Below are positions 17,999-27,861 of a stretch of DNA of 64,000 nucleotides, piece after piece. Source of the stretch: Pseudomonas sp. LP_7_YM (GTDB lineage Bacteria > Pseudomonadota > Gammaproteobacteria > Pseudomonadales > Pseudomonadaceae); assembly GCF_004364435.1 (NCBI RefSeq), contig NZ_SOCT01000003.1, positions 533,243 through 597,242 on the forward strand, given 5' to 3'. The translations under genes were made by a program, and so were the position numbers. The notes below the pieces were generated by a model. It had not been told where the DNA came from. It searched no databases and saw nothing but the letters and a program-made list of their open reading frames with translations. The number at the start of each line of letters is the position of its first letter. Positions within the stretch are counted from its first letter, which is position 1.

Positions 17999-18720
17999 CC
18001 GTCGATCTCCCCGCCGGCCTTGAGCGCTGCATAGAGGTATTCGGCCCGCACCCAGTCTTCTTCGGTATCGATGTCCTGCACCAGATGCCGCGGCAGGATC
18101 ACCGGCACGCTCTGCGGCGAAAACATCGCATCGCCACGCAGCCAGGCCTCACTACGCCCCCAATAGAACTGAGCGGCATCCTGATAGGCGGCTGGCAGAT
18201 CCTGGGAGCGCACGTGCCGGTACTCGGGGTACATGGCATCGAGGTTGCCGTCCTCATTGATCAACAGCGCGCGCTGGATCGGAAAACCGAAACCACAGAC
18301 CGAGAACGCATAGGACTTGTCCGGCGCTGCCCGCAACGCTTCCAGGGCCTGACGCAGATAACGCCCCTGCAGCAAAGGTGCGGTGGCGTAGATACAGCAG
18401 ACGAAATCGTAATGACGATCCAGACTGCGAATCGCGTGCTGAATCACCGGCGCTGTGCCGGCGAACGCGTCGGCCAGTTCCGCGGGGCGCATGAAGGGCA
18501 CGTCGGCGCCGTGATCACGGGCGACGGTGGCAATTTCTTCATCGTTCGTGCTGACCACCACCCGTTCGAAAAGGCCGCTGGTCAACGCCTTGCGAATCGA
18601 GCCGACAATCATCGGCTCGCCATTGAACAGCTTCAGGTTTTTGCGAGGTATTCGCTGACTTCCGCCACGCGCCGGAATGATCGCCACAGCGTTGGTGCTC
18701 AGGGTAACGGATGCAGTCAT
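17995..18720 (-). CDS. pseF: CMP-pseudaminic acid cytidylyltransferase PseF
   Basis: PseF activates pseudaminic acid with CTP. The 241-residue protein has the CMP-nonulosonate synthetase signature AIIPARGGSQRIPRKNLKLFNGEPMI near the N-terminus (given here in parts: AIIPARGGS, RIPRKN) and VVVSTNDEEIA and DIDTEEDW further on. The ATG at 18718-18720 places the signature about 12 residues in, as usual, and starts 1 nt after the pseC stop. An upstream in-frame start would overlap pseC by about 70 bp. Confidence 0.93.
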   Translation of the reverse strand: MTASVTLSTNAVAIIPARGGSQRIPRKNLKLFNGEPMIVGSIRKALTSGLFERVVVSTNDEEIATVARDHGADVPFMRPAELADAFAGTAPVIQHAIRSLDRHYDFVCCIYATAPLLQGRYLRQALEALRAAPDKSYAFSVCGFGFPIQRALLINEDGNLDAMYPEYRHVRSQDLPAAYQDAAQFYWGRSEAWLRGDAMFSPQSVPVILPRHLVQDIDTEEDWVRAEYLYAALKAGGEIDG

Positions 18721-18721
18721 G

Positions 18722-19900
18722 TCAAAGGCCCGATGCTTGGCCATCGACCAGCAGGTGCCGCAGCCGATCAATGACGAAATCCTGCTGCTCATTCGTCATG
18801 GCCGGGTACAGCGGCAGGCTGATGGCTTGCGCGTAATAGGCTTCAGCTTCGGGAAAGTCGCCGACCTTGAAGCCAAGGTCGCGATAGTACGGCTGCAAAT
18901 GCACCGGAATATAATGCAGGTTGACCCCAATGCCTGCCGCGCGCAGGCCCTCGAATACCTCGCGATGGCTGCGCGAAAGACGTTCGGTCTGCAAGCGCAC
19001 CACATACAGATGCCAGGCGGACTCGGCGTCGGCCTGTGCGGTCGACAAGGTCAGCGGCAGGTCGGCAAGCAGCGCCTGATAACGGGCCACCAACTCGCGA
19101 CGTCGCGCCAGAAAACCGTCGAGCTTGCTCAGCTGCGAAAGTCCCAGTGCGGCCTGCATGTCGGTGATGCGGTAATTGAAGCCCAGTTCAACCTGCTGGT
19201 AGTACCAGGGGCCGTGGCTCGGCTCGTCCATCTGCGCCGTATCACGGGTTATGCCGTGGCTGCGCAAGCGACGCAGACGATCGGCCAATTCCGGGCGATT
19301 GGTCAACACCAGTCCGCCCTCTGCGGTGGTGATGATTTTCACCGGATGAAAGCTGAACACGGTCATGTCGGCGAATTCGCCGCACCCCACGGGACGTCCT
19401 GCATAACGTGCACCGACGGCATGGGAGGCGTCTTCGATGACGACAAAGCCGTAGCGCTGCGACAACTGGGCAATCGCCCGCATGTCACAGCTTTGGCCTG
19501 AGAACGCCACCGCCACCAACACCTTCGGCAACAGACCGTCACGTTCGGCTTCTTCGAGCTTGCGGGTCAGGGCGTTGACGTCGAGGTTCCAGGTGCGAGG
19601 GTCAATATCGACGAAATCAACGGCTGCCCCGCAATAACGCCCGCAGTTGGCCGAGGCCAGAAACGTATTGGGGCTGGTCCAGAGCACATCGTCCTCCCCC
19701 AGCCCCGCCGCCAGACAGGCAATATGCAAGGCGGCCGTGGCGTTGCACACCGCAATCCCAAAACCGGCTTCACAATGCTCGGCCATCGCGGCTTCAAAAC
19801 GCTCGATGGTCGGGCCCTGGGTCAGCCAGTCGGACTTGAGCACCTCGACCACGGCATCAATGTCGGCCTGATCCAGGCTTTGGCGACCGTAGGGGATCAT
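18722..19900 (-). CDS. pseC: UDP-4-keto-sugar aminotransferase PseC
   Basis: PseC is the PLP enzyme that aminates C-4 of the product of PseB. The 392-residue protein belongs to the DegT/DnrJ/EryC1 family: NATAALHIACLAAGLGEDDVLW, VVIEDASHAVGA and the PLP-lysine segment FSFHPVKIITTAEGG with Lys188. SPNTFLASANCGRYCGA is the PseC-type substrate loop. It overlaps pseB by 4 bp. It is clearly distinct from the VioA-type aminotransferase at 47907. Confidence 0.94.
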   Translation of the reverse strand: MIPYGRQSLDQADIDAVVEVLKSDWLTQGPTIERFEAAMAEHCEAGFGIAVCNATAALHIACLAAGLGEDDVLWTSPNTFLASANCGRYCGAAVDFVDIDPRTWNLDVNALTRKLEEAERDGLLPKVLVAVAFSGQSCDMRAIAQLSQRYGFVVIEDASHAVGARYAGRPVGCGEFADMTVFSFHPVKIITTAEGGLVLTNRPELADRLRRLRSHGITRDTAQMDEPSHGPWYYQQVELGFNYRITDMQAALGLSQLSKLDGFLARRRELVARYQALLADLPLTLSTAQADAESAWHLYVVRLQTERLSRSHREVFEGLRAAGIGVNLHYIPVHLQPYYRDLGFKVGDFPEAEAYYAQAISLPLYPAMTNEQQDFVIDRLRHLLVDGQASGL

Positions 19901-20898
19901 GACGTGGTATCGGCGTGCAGTTGGCGAATCTCGGGAACCGACATGAAATCCGGATTGGTGTCGGAGCGGTACTCAAAATCATCGGCCACGGGCGCCCCTG
20001 TTTCGCCAAGCGCGTCGACGGCGAAATCGGTGTCCACGTTGTTGAAGCGGATCGACGGCACGATGGTGTAGTGATCCTTGAATTCCAGGGTCATGCGCGC
20101 GTCATCCTGCGGCACCATCAGTTCGTGAAGCTTCTCGCCCGGACGTATGCCGACCAGTTTATACGGCAGCTCGGCGGCCATGGCCTGGGCCAGATCGACG
20201 ATGCGCACCGAGGGGATCTTCGGCACGAACACTTCGCCGCCGTGCATGCGCTCGAAACCTTGCAGCACGAAATCCACACCGTGATCCAGGGTGATCCAGA
20301 AGCGGGTCATGCGCGGATCGGTAATCGGCAATTGCGTGGCGCCGCTTGCGATCAGCTTGTTGAAGAACGGCACGATCGAGCCACGCGAGCCTGCAACATT
20401 GCCGTAGCGGACCACGGCAAAGCGCGTCTGCTCCTCTCCGCCAATGTTGTTGGCGGCCACGAACAGTTTGTCCGACAGCAGTTTGGTGGCGCCGTACAAA
20501 TTGATCGGGCTGGCCGCCTTGTCGGTAGACAGCGCGATGACCTTTTTCACGCCATTGGCAATCGCTGCCGCGATGATGTTTTCCGCGCCGTTGACATTGG
20601 TGCGGATAAATTCGGTGGGGTTGTACTCCGCCGCCGGAACGTGTTTGAGCGCGGCGGCGTGAACCACGTAATCGATGCCGCGCATACCTTGTTGCAGGCG
20701 CTCGGCGTCGCGCACATCCCCCAGGAAGTAGCGCATGCACGGGGCGTTGAATTCCTGCTGCATCTCGTACTGCTTGAGCTCGTCGCGGGAAAACACCACC
20801 ACGCGCCGCGGTTGATAGCGCGCAAGCAACGTGCGGATGAACTGGCGACCGAACGAGCCGGTCGCGCCGGAGATCAATACTGACTTGCCGTTGAACAT
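19897..20898 (-). CDS. pseB: UDP-GlcNAc 4,6-dehydratase (inverting) PseB
   Basis: PseB converts UDP-GlcNAc to the 4-keto-6-deoxy-arabino-hexose, the first step of pseudaminic acid synthesis. The 333-residue SDR has the NAD site ISGATGSFGRQFIRTLL, FSRDELKQYEMQQ, and the catalytic stretch LSTDKAASPINLYGATK with Asp126, Lys127, Tyr135 and Lys139. The Lys next to Asp is characteristic of the soluble inverting dehydratases. First pse gene, 21 bp after fgt2, so the pse genes are probably transcribed with it. Confidence 0.95.
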   Translation of the reverse strand: MFNGKSVLISGATGSFGRQFIRTLLARYQPRRVVVFSRDELKQYEMQQEFNAPCMRYFLGDVRDAERLQQGMRGIDYVVHAAALKHVPAAEYNPTEFIRTNVNGAENIIAAAIANGVKKVIALSTDKAASPINLYGATKLLSDKLFVAANNIGGEEQTRFAVVRYGNVAGSRGSIVPFFNKLIASGATQLPITDPRMTRFWITLDHGVDFVLQGFERMHGGEVFVPKIPSVRIVDLAQAMAAELPYKLVGIRPGEKLHELMVPQDDARMTLEFKDHYTIVPSIRFNNVDTDFAVDALGETGAPVADDFEYRSDTNPDFMSVPEIRQLHADTTS

Positions 20899-20919
20899 GA
20901 TTGTGTCCCTACCCTTGCA

Positions 20920-23817
20920 TCACTGGGGGAGCAGCTGCGCCCAGGTTGAACCGCACGCCTGACCCAGAGTGAACCCCTCACCGGTGAGCGTCAGGTTCTT
21001 GTTATAGGCAAGGTCGTGGGCAAATGCATCAGCCCATTTACCCCGCAACGCCGCCAAGGCCGAAGGTGCCGTCGGCAACGTGCCTGGGTGAATGACCTGC
21101 ACCTGCGGCGTCCAGACCGTCAGATAACCGGCCTGGCCCAGCTTGAGGCACAGGTCGACATCCGCAAACGCTTCGGCGAACTGCTTCTGGTCAAGGCCGC
21201 CGACGCTGTCAAACAATTGCTTGCGCACCATCAGGCAGGCATCCGATACCGCAGAGTAGCTCTGATCCAGCAGCAGGCGCTGCAGATAACCCGCTGCATC
21301 CCTGGTCTCACCGACAAAGGCCGAACCGACGCCCCCGTTCAAGCCCAGAATCAGACCAGCCTGGCTGACGTTGCCCTGGCGGTCGATGAGTTTGGCGCCG
21401 ACGACGCCCACTTCGGGACGCATGGCGTGATTGAGCAATGCATCAATCCAGTTCGGCCCTGTCACTTCACTGTCAGCTGACAACAGGATCAGGTACTCGC
21501 CCTTGGCCTGCGCGGCGACCGTATTGATCAGGGCTGCCTTGCTCAGACGCGCCTCGGTCCGTACGACGCGCACGCGCCCTTTCTCCTGACGCGCCAGCCA
21601 CTCGACCATTTCCGGCGACTGACTGTGATTGTCAGCCAGCAGCACCTCGTAGCTGACGTAACGCGTACGCAAGGTGACGCTCGCCAGACAACGCTGCAAC
21701 TCGGCCAGATCGTCTGCGCAGGACAACACGATTGACACCAGCGGGCGCTGGCTGTGGCGGTAGTCGATACGCCAGGTGCCCGGCGTGGCGGCAATCACCT
21801 GCGCCTTGTAACCGCGATTATTCAGGTGACGCGTCAGCGCCAGACGCTGCTGCGGGTTGTCTTCGCTCGTCGGCGCGGCGCAGACCAGCAACGGCTCGTC
21901 CAGGTGCGCGAGCCAGCCCATGCCGCCCTGCTCGATGACGCGCAACAGCAGTTCGAACTCCAGCGCCTGAGCGAAGTCGGCCGAATAGCCGCCAGCGTCC
22001 AGCAGTACGTCGCGACGCAGCAGCCAATGGCGGGACATCTGGCTCGGGTTGCTTTGCAACAGGTCAAGGTTGAAACCGGGGCGCATCACGTGGGTCAGCG
22101 CGCCGCCAGACAGGCGTTGAATTTCGTCGGCGAACACCGCACGACATTGCGGCGCAGCCTGCAACTCCAGCGAGGCGCGCAACAGCCCACCCGGGGTGAA
22201 CTCATCGCCCACTTCAGCCAGCAGCACCCAGTTGCAAGAGGACTGCTGGACCGCCTGATTGATCTTCTCGACCCAGCTGTTTTTGGTGACCCTGACAAAG
22301 TGCAGGGTGTTCTGCGCGCTGGTGGTCGATGGCGGCTCGCCAGTGGTCAATACCACCACCTTGAAAGCCTTGCAGTGGCCTTCGACCAGACTGTCGAGCG
22401 TGACCTGCAACTTGCGCATGTCATCAGCCAGGTCCAGCAGCAGGATGAGGAATTGCGGCGCAGCGCCCTGCGCGGCGATGTGGCTGGAGATGGCTTGCAC
22501 GTCGGCTGGCGAAGGCTTGCGTGCGTCAAGCCATTGCAGCAAGCGGCCAGACGGCATCCGGTCGAAGCGCACCCGGTGGTCTTCACGATTGACCGAGGTC
22601 AGGCGTTCGAGCCAGCGAGACATCAGGCCGGCTTCCTGCGGATCGTCCTGACGGGCCATCAGGGTTGCCAGCGGTTCGACAATGTGCGGGTTGAAAATAT
22701 TCAAGGCCATTGCATCCCACAGCCGGTTGGCGATGGTTTCAGGGTTGTCGTTAACGTGGGTGCGCAACAGCAACGCCTGCTGCACCCACACCCCCTCAAG
22801 CGCCTCGAGCTGCAATTGGCCGGCAGGCATGGCATGAATCAGAAACTCGATTTGGTTCAATACGTCGAAGAACGCCTGGTTGTAAAACGGCATTTCAACG
22901 AACTGACGGGGTCCGAACTGCCGGTCCGCAGGGCTGAACACATCATTCCAGCGCGAGGAAACGATGCTGGTCAGGCCGAGCGAACGCTGTTCATCCAGGC
23001 AGGCGCGCAGGGCCGCGTAACCCGAGACCGCAAGTTCGACGCGCGCAGGCACGCTCAGGCGTTCGAGGCCCGTCTCAAGAGAAGCCAGAAAACTGGCAAA
23101 TTGCTGACGCTCGACCATCGCCTCGGGCGCAGTGCTGCCCAGTTTTTTGAGCAGGTTGGTCTGTTGATCGCAAAAGCGATGATCGCGCTCGCGCACCCCA
23201 TAGGGAATCGGCAGGATTCGTGCCTTGGCGCTGGCCAGCAGAAAGAACGCGTGACCATATTCCTGCAGCTCGCCGCTGATGCCCTGCGGCAATGCTGCGA
23301 ACCACTGCCTGAGCAATGAGGTACGCGTCACGGCATAAAACGGTGGAATGTACTGATTCAGAAAGCTCAGTACGCGTTCTGCCGCGTCATCGGATGCGTA
23401 ATCCTCCAGCACCTTTTTGTCGCGGCGCAGATACTCGACCTTGTCGCCATGGGCCTGATACATCAGGCAATAGCCGTGGCACAAACCGTATGCAGGTTGC
23501 GCAGCCAGGAAATCCACGGATTGGACCAACCCGTCGTGCACCAGAAAGTCTTCGTCGCTGATCAGTGCCATGAAGGGCGTGGTCACCTGCTCGACGCCGT
23601 GGGCGATCATGCTTTGCAGCGCGCACTCGGCAAACTGCGGCAAATGCAGGTAACTCACCTGAGCAAACAGCGCGGCAATGTCGCTATTGGTGCGTTGCGA
23701 AGAGTCAAGAACCAGCACCCGCGCGGGCAGCGTGCTGTAGTACTGCAATGTCCGACGCAAGAATGCCGGCCGGTCTTGAGTGAGGACAACGAGGGTGAGT
23801 TGCTCGTCAAGCGACAT
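20920..23817 (-). CDS. fgt2: Giant flagellar glycosyltransferase, three GT-A-like modules
   Basis: A 965-residue protein from the ATG at 23815-23817 (an ATG 10 codons earlier is also possible). Residues 8-200 form a TIGR00180-like glycosyltransferase module (LTLVVLTQDRPAFLRRTLQYYSTL, with DED at 88-90). Residues about 455-640 are a degenerate GT2-like module and 694-910 a GT2 module (VSIVLSCADDLAELQRCL, VGVVGAKL, FADVDLCLKL). The metal-binding motif of the last module reads SADS (780-783) instead of NND. It ends at residue 965, without the GT-B domain of its paralogs. Position after fgt1 and before orf3-like KAS III corresponds to fgt2 of P. syringae. Confidence 0.85.
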   Translation of the reverse strand: MSLDEQLTLVVLTQDRPAFLRRTLQYYSTLPARVLVLDSSQRTNSDIAALFAQVSYLHLPQFAECALQSMIAHGVEQVTTPFMALISDEDFLVHDGLVQSVDFLAAQPAYGLCHGYCLMYQAHGDKVEYLRRDKKVLEDYASDDAAERVLSFLNQYIPPFYAVTRTSLLRQWFAALPQGISGELQEYGHAFFLLASAKARILPIPYGVRERDHRFCDQQTNLLKKLGSTAPEAMVERQQFASFLASLETGLERLSVPARVELAVSGYAALRACLDEQRSLGLTSIVSSRWNDVFSPADRQFGPRQFVEMPFYNQAFFDVLNQIEFLIHAMPAGQLQLEALEGVWVQQALLLRTHVNDNPETIANRLWDAMALNIFNPHIVEPLATLMARQDDPQEAGLMSRWLERLTSVNREDHRVRFDRMPSGRLLQWLDARKPSPADVQAISSHIAAQGAAPQFLILLLDLADDMRKLQVTLDSLVEGHCKAFKVVVLTTGEPPSTTSAQNTLHFVRVTKNSWVEKINQAVQQSSCNWVLLAEVGDEFTPGGLLRASLELQAAPQCRAVFADEIQRLSGGALTHVMRPGFNLDLLQSNPSQMSRHWLLRRDVLLDAGGYSADFAQALEFELLLRVIEQGGMGWLAHLDEPLLVCAAPTSEDNPQQRLALTRHLNNRGYKAQVIAATPGTWRIDYRHSQRPLVSIVLSCADDLAELQRCLASVTLRTRYVSYEVLLADNHSQSPEMVEWLARQEKGRVRVVRTEARLSKAALINTVAAQAKGEYLILLSADSEVTGPNWIDALLNHAMRPEVGVVGAKLIDRQGNVSQAGLILGLNGGVGSAFVGETRDAAGYLQRLLLDQSYSAVSDACLMVRKQLFDSVGGLDQKQFAEAFADVDLCLKLGQAGYLTVWTPQVQVIHPGTLPTAPSALAALRGKWADAFAHDLAYNKNLTLTGEGFTLGQACGSTWAQLLPQ

Positions 23818-24164
23818 GGTGTTTCCCGAAAGTTGGTGACTGTCCATTAGGTTTTCCCTGCAATCCGGCCAAGCGTCAAAAAAACGATGTTCGTGAAAGC
23901 CCTGCGCGCTACCGGGCAGCGGGAGGCTCTTCGCCGTCAGCATGAAAACTGTCCGTGAACGGGGCACACGCTGCGGGCCGGGCTGATCGGGGCCTGTCTG
24001 CGGATGCATCGTTCGCCGCATGTCAGCGCCAGAGGTGCATGATTTATGGCGTTATTCGGCTCACGTAGCAGGAAGCACGCCAACTCTGGTTAGCCTGAAC
24101 AGGAGGGATGAGGTAGAGCGGCGGCTGTCCGGGCGGCAACCGCCGTATGGGAAATGCAAGTTTC
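23818..24164. other. Intergenic region between fgt1 and fgt2
   Basis: About 350 bp without a gene that I can support. The in-frame extension of fgt2 through this region has no recognisable domain. A GC-rich stem (CGGCGG and CCGCCG, around 24119-24149 on the plus strand) follows the fgt1 stop but lacks a U-run. No sigma-54 or FliA consensus was found for fgt2. Confidence 0.4.
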
Positions 24165-27100
24165 TCAGTCGGCCAGCCAGCCATTGACCCAATGCTGGAG
24201 GTTGTCACCGCGCAGCATGTAGTCGCGCATCACGATCTCTTTCAAGTCATCGCCCATCCGATAGCTGGCAACAGGGTCAGCCAGGTGCATGCGGATCGCT
24301 TCCAGCCACTCTTCAGTGCTGTTGCTGATGATGCGCGTGCATGGCAGGTAACCCTCGTAAGCCCGGGTATCGCTGCAAATCACCGGATAACCGCAGGCGC
24401 CGTACTCCAGCAGCCGCAGGTTGCTTTTGCAGTCATTGAAGATGTGGTACTCCAACGGCGCCAGTGCCAGATCCAGGTTCAGGCTGGCAAGCTTGGCCGG
24501 GTAGGCATGCAGCCCGACTGCGGGGTGGAATTCGTGCACGTAAGGTTTCAGCGCCTCGGGGCACATGCCGAAGAACACCCACTCCACCTGATCGGCCAGT
24601 TCACGCACCACATCGGCAATGATGTCCAGGTCGCCCGCATGACTGGTGCCACCTCCCCAGCCCACCCGGGGCTTGCGGGAGGTCTGCCGCTGGCTGCGCA
24701 CACTGCTCCACAATTGCGAAGCCAGCATGTTCGGCACCACGCGAATGTCCTGATGCAGCCCCGACAGCGCATCGGCCAGCGCTGTCGTGGAAACAACGAC
24801 GCGATCACACAGGCTCGTGCCCAGGCGGACCATGCTCTCCATGTTGCGGGGCATGCTGCGCAAGTGACCGTTCTTTTTCGGCACGCTGATCACATAATCG
24901 TCCAGCTCATAGATGCGCCGCGCATTGGAGTAGGTCTTCAACTTCAAGATCTCATCGATCGAGGCCTGGCTGTAGCGGCACTGCACGATGATCACATCGG
25001 GCGACTGGCGCTCTAGATCAATGATCGACGGCGAGTCATAGCTCAGGCGCCCCTCGATGCGACCATCGGCCTCCAGTTCCAGAAACGGTTGAGCGACGCG
25101 GTAATGCCCGACGGCCGTGCTGTTGACGGGAATCGCCAGCACATTGGGCAGGCGTCGTGACGAATAAGGATTCCAGCCTTTTTTAAGCCCCGGCTCCAGG
25201 CTGTAAAACGAGCCGGTCAGGCGCAGGTTGTGGTTATAGGCCGGATCGCGAGCCACGGTCGGCAGCCAGCGCAGATAGAACGCCTGTTGATCATTGATCT
25301 GAAGCTGTTTGTCACGCTGCTGCTCGGCCACCGGCAACGCACCTACGGCCAGCAACGCTCGGGGCGCCCACACCACCAGATAACCGGACTGACGCGCCCG
25401 CAGGCAAAGGTCGACTTCACTCAGGCTGCCCGTGAACCCGGTACTGTCGAGCCCGCCCAGTTGCTCGAACAGGGCCCGACGCACCAACAGGCATTCCGGC
25501 CCCACGGCGCTCAGGTTCTGCGTTGCCTTCAAACGCAGCAAATGGCCCGCTGCGTTCAGTGGCTCGCCAAAGAAAGCCGGACCGGCGGGCCCGTGGTAAC
25601 CCAGAATGAGTCCGGCCTGGAGCACATAGCCTTCGGCGCTGAACAGTTTGCCGCCGACCACACCCACCTCGGAGCGGCGCCCGTGATTGAGCAACTCGTC
25701 GAGCCAGTCGGCGTTGGCGACCACCGCATACACGCTGAGCATCAACAGGTAATCGCCGCGCGCCAGGGACGCGGCGTAATTGCGAATGTCGGCAGCGTTG
25801 CCCTGCCCTGCGTAATGCACCACTCTCAGCTTGTCGCCGCCCACGGCCTGCATGTCAGCCAGCCAGGCACGTACGTCTGCGCCCAGGCTGCCGTGATCGA
25901 CGATCAGCACTTCGTAATTGCCGTAGGCGGTGTGGGTCAGCATCGTTTCAATGCAACGCTGCAAGGCAGCCAACTGGTCCTTATGGACGATGACCACCGA
26001 CACCAGCGGCTGATCGGCACTGAGGTATTGAACCTGATTGATCAGCGGCTGCTCGGTCTCATGCAACCGATGTTCTACGCCCAGGCGCAGCAAATGCGCC
26101 TTGAGCACTTCGGCGCTTTGTTCGACCACCTGATCGAGTTTGAGCCACTGATCAAAGGCCAGCTGGGACTCGACCAGGATTTCGGCCACGTGATGCACGA
26201 CTGCACCGCGCGCCTCGAACAAACGCCAGATCGCATCGTGAGGCGCCAGTTCGCCATACCGCGGGTCGAAACCACCGAGCCCGGTGATCGCCTCCAGCTG
26301 GAAGGCCAGCACCCGGCCGACGTAGGGATAACTGCGCAGCAGATCGAGGTTGAAATCAGGCTTGAACACAGGCTGCGCCGACTCGCCTTTGAGCAAGGCA
26401 CCCTCGTCGCTATAGATGCACAGCACCTGGGCTGATGAGGCGATGCGTTCGGCCACGATCAGCAGCGCGCAATCGATCAGGCGATCACCGGCGCGCAACA
26501 GGTACAGCCAGTCGATGCGCTGCAACTGAGGCACAAGCGTGTTTAATTGCGTCACCCAGTCGGGTTGCGCCGGCAGCGTGAACACGCGCTCGTGCAGCAC
26601 CGGCGCTTCACAGCTGGCGGACAGCACCAGGATTAACTCCGGTGGATACAACTGGGCTTCAAGGCTTTCCAGCGTCAGTGCCAGACTGGCCGAACTGCCA
26701 AACGGGTCCAGAACCACCGCCACCAGCTTGGGCTGCACCGGCCAGGCAGCGACGTTATCGGGAACACGCGCCCGCTCGGCGCCAAACAGGGTGCGATAAC
26801 TCAGCCATTGCTGATACAGCCCGGCAAAACTTTCGCTGTCGCTGCCGACCCGCCATGGCAGCACTGCCTGTCGGTCACCCAGCATGCGACTGAGCGGCAA
26901 TTCCTGCCATACGCGGGATCCGTCATGCGCCTCAGCGAGGGGTACAAAACGGACCCAGCCGTAGTCAGGTGCGTCTTCGCCTGCACGTGCCTTGAGCATC
27001 TTTTTGAGCCAATCGCGCTCACCGTCGATCCGATCAATGACCGCCTGCTGGCGGCTGAAGCGCTCGGGGTGCAAACGCTCGGCGCTGAGCACATCGTTGA

Positions 27101-27752
27101 GCATGACCATGTTGCCGCGCTTGAGCATACAGATGTACAGCGCAAAATCGACCAGCGCCGTGAACCCGTCCCCGACCTCTCTGAGGGCGGGCAGGATCTG
27201 CGCCACATCGCTGCGGCGCATCAGCGAACTGGTAAAGCCGCCCAGAAAGTTGGTCGCAGAGATATCAAAAACCGACAGCAGGTCGGCGCCGTAAAACAAT
27301 GCACTGACTTCGGCCAGGGGGCAGTTCTCGATGCGCGCGGGCAGTTGGATGTCATCCGGATCGCAGAAATAGCGCTGAGCCAACACCAGGCTGACGTCAT
27401 CATGCTTATCCAGCACCTGCGCCTGCCGGGCCACTGCGGCAGGGAACAGCCGGTCGTCATCGCACAGGAACTTGATGAACGATCCACGCGCCTCGTTCAG
27501 GCCCACCAGCAGGTTGCCGACAAAGCCCTGACGTTGCGGGTTGCGCACGTAACGCAACGTTGCAGTCCCCGTCCCTGTGAGCTGTTGGACGATCTGCTCG
27601 ATTTCATCGCCCTGGCTGTCATCACAGACCACCACCTCCAACGGCTGCCAGGTCTGCGCCAGGGCATCCAGCAGCGCCCGACGGAAAAAGCGCGAGTTGT
27701 AGGCGGGTATGACGATGCTGACCAGGGGAGCTGAATTCACGGGCGGGCTCAC
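24165..27752 (-). CDS. fgt1: Giant flagellar glycosyltransferase, GT-A modules plus GT-B
   Basis: A 1195-residue protein. Residues 9-230 form a GT2 module (SIVIPAYNSRFFRRAL, metal-binding DDD at 98-100). About 340-510 is a degenerate GT2-like module, and 583-795 a further GT2 module (VSVVIVHKDQLAALQRC, VGVVGGKL, EVDLCLRA) whose metal-binding motif reads SVYA (673-676). Residues 945-1190 are GT-B-like (RIYELDDY, KPRVGWGGGTSH, nucleotide-sugar-binding LEYGACGYP with Glu1116). No signal peptide, so cytoplasmic. It lies directly after flgL, as fgt1 does in P. syringae pv. tabaci, where it is needed for flagellin glycosylation. Confidence 0.88.
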   Translation of the reverse strand: MSPPVNSAPLVSIVIPAYNSRFFRRALLDALAQTWQPLEVVVCDDSQGDEIEQIVQQLTGTGTATLRYVRNPQRQGFVGNLLVGLNEARGSFIKFLCDDDRLFPAAVARQAQVLDKHDDVSLVLAQRYFCDPDDIQLPARIENCPLAEVSALFYGADLLSVFDISATNFLGGFTSSLMRRSDVAQILPALREVGDGFTALVDFALYICMLKRGNMVMLNDVLSAERLHPERFSRQQAVIDRIDGERDWLKKMLKARAGEDAPDYGWVRFVPLAEAHDGSRVWQELPLSRMLGDRQAVLPWRVGSDSESFAGLYQQWLSYRTLFGAERARVPDNVAAWPVQPKLVAVVLDPFGSSASLALTLESLEAQLYPPELILVLSASCEAPVLHERVFTLPAQPDWVTQLNTLVPQLQRIDWLYLLRAGDRLIDCALLIVAERIASSAQVLCIYSDEGALLKGESAQPVFKPDFNLDLLRSYPYVGRVLAFQLEAITGLGGFDPRYGELAPHDAIWRLFEARGAVVHHVAEILVESQLAFDQWLKLDQVVEQSAEVLKAHLLRLGVEHRLHETEQPLINQVQYLSADQPLVSVVIVHKDQLAALQRCIETMLTHTAYGNYEVLIVDHGSLGADVRAWLADMQAVGGDKLRVVHYAGQGNAADIRNYAASLARGDYLLMLSVYAVVANADWLDELLNHGRRSEVGVVGGKLFSAEGYVLQAGLILGYHGPAGPAFFGEPLNAAGHLLRLKATQNLSAVGPECLLVRRALFEQLGGLDSTGFTGSLSEVDLCLRARQSGYLVVWAPRALLAVGALPVAEQQRDKQLQINDQQAFYLRWLPTVARDPAYNHNLRLTGSFYSLEPGLKKGWNPYSSRRLPNVLAIPVNSTAVGHYRVAQPFLELEADGRIEGRLSYDSPSIIDLERQSPDVIIVQCRYSQASIDEILKLKTYSNARRIYELDDYVISVPKKNGHLRSMPRNMESMVRLGTSLCDRVVVSTTALADALSGLHQDIRVVPNMLASQLWSSVRSQRQTSRKPRVGWGGGTSHAGDLDIIADVVRELADQVEWVFFGMCPEALKPYVHEFHPAVGLHAYPAKLASLNLDLALAPLEYHIFNDCKSNLRLLEYGACGYPVICSDTRAYEGYLPCTRIISNSTEEWLEAIRMHLADPVASYRMGDDLKEIVMRDYMLRGDNLQHWVNGWLAD

Positions 27753-27788
27753 TGAGCGGCGCGTTTCCTCGCGGGAAGGAAGGACTTG

Positions 27789-27846
27789 CCGCTGATATTA
27801 ACGGTAGAGACTCAGCGGTGGCGAAGCCGGATGAATCCGGCCTCGC
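27789..27846 (-). terminator. Tandem stem-loops after flgL
   Basis: Two hairpins follow the flgL stop: an 11-bp stem at 27821-27846 (GCGAGGCCGGA and TCCGGCTTCGC on the minus strand, one G-U pair) and CCGCTGA/TCAGCGG at 27789-27818. Neither has a U-run, so termination may be partial and fgt1 may be reached by readthrough from the flgF-L operon. Confidence 0.5.
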
Positions 27847-27861
27847 CTTGCAATGGGATGA

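Noticed and set aside
21754..23319. Plus-strand open frame opposite fgt2
   Set aside because: Antisense frame caused by the codon use of the glycosyltransferase gene; no domain or start signal.
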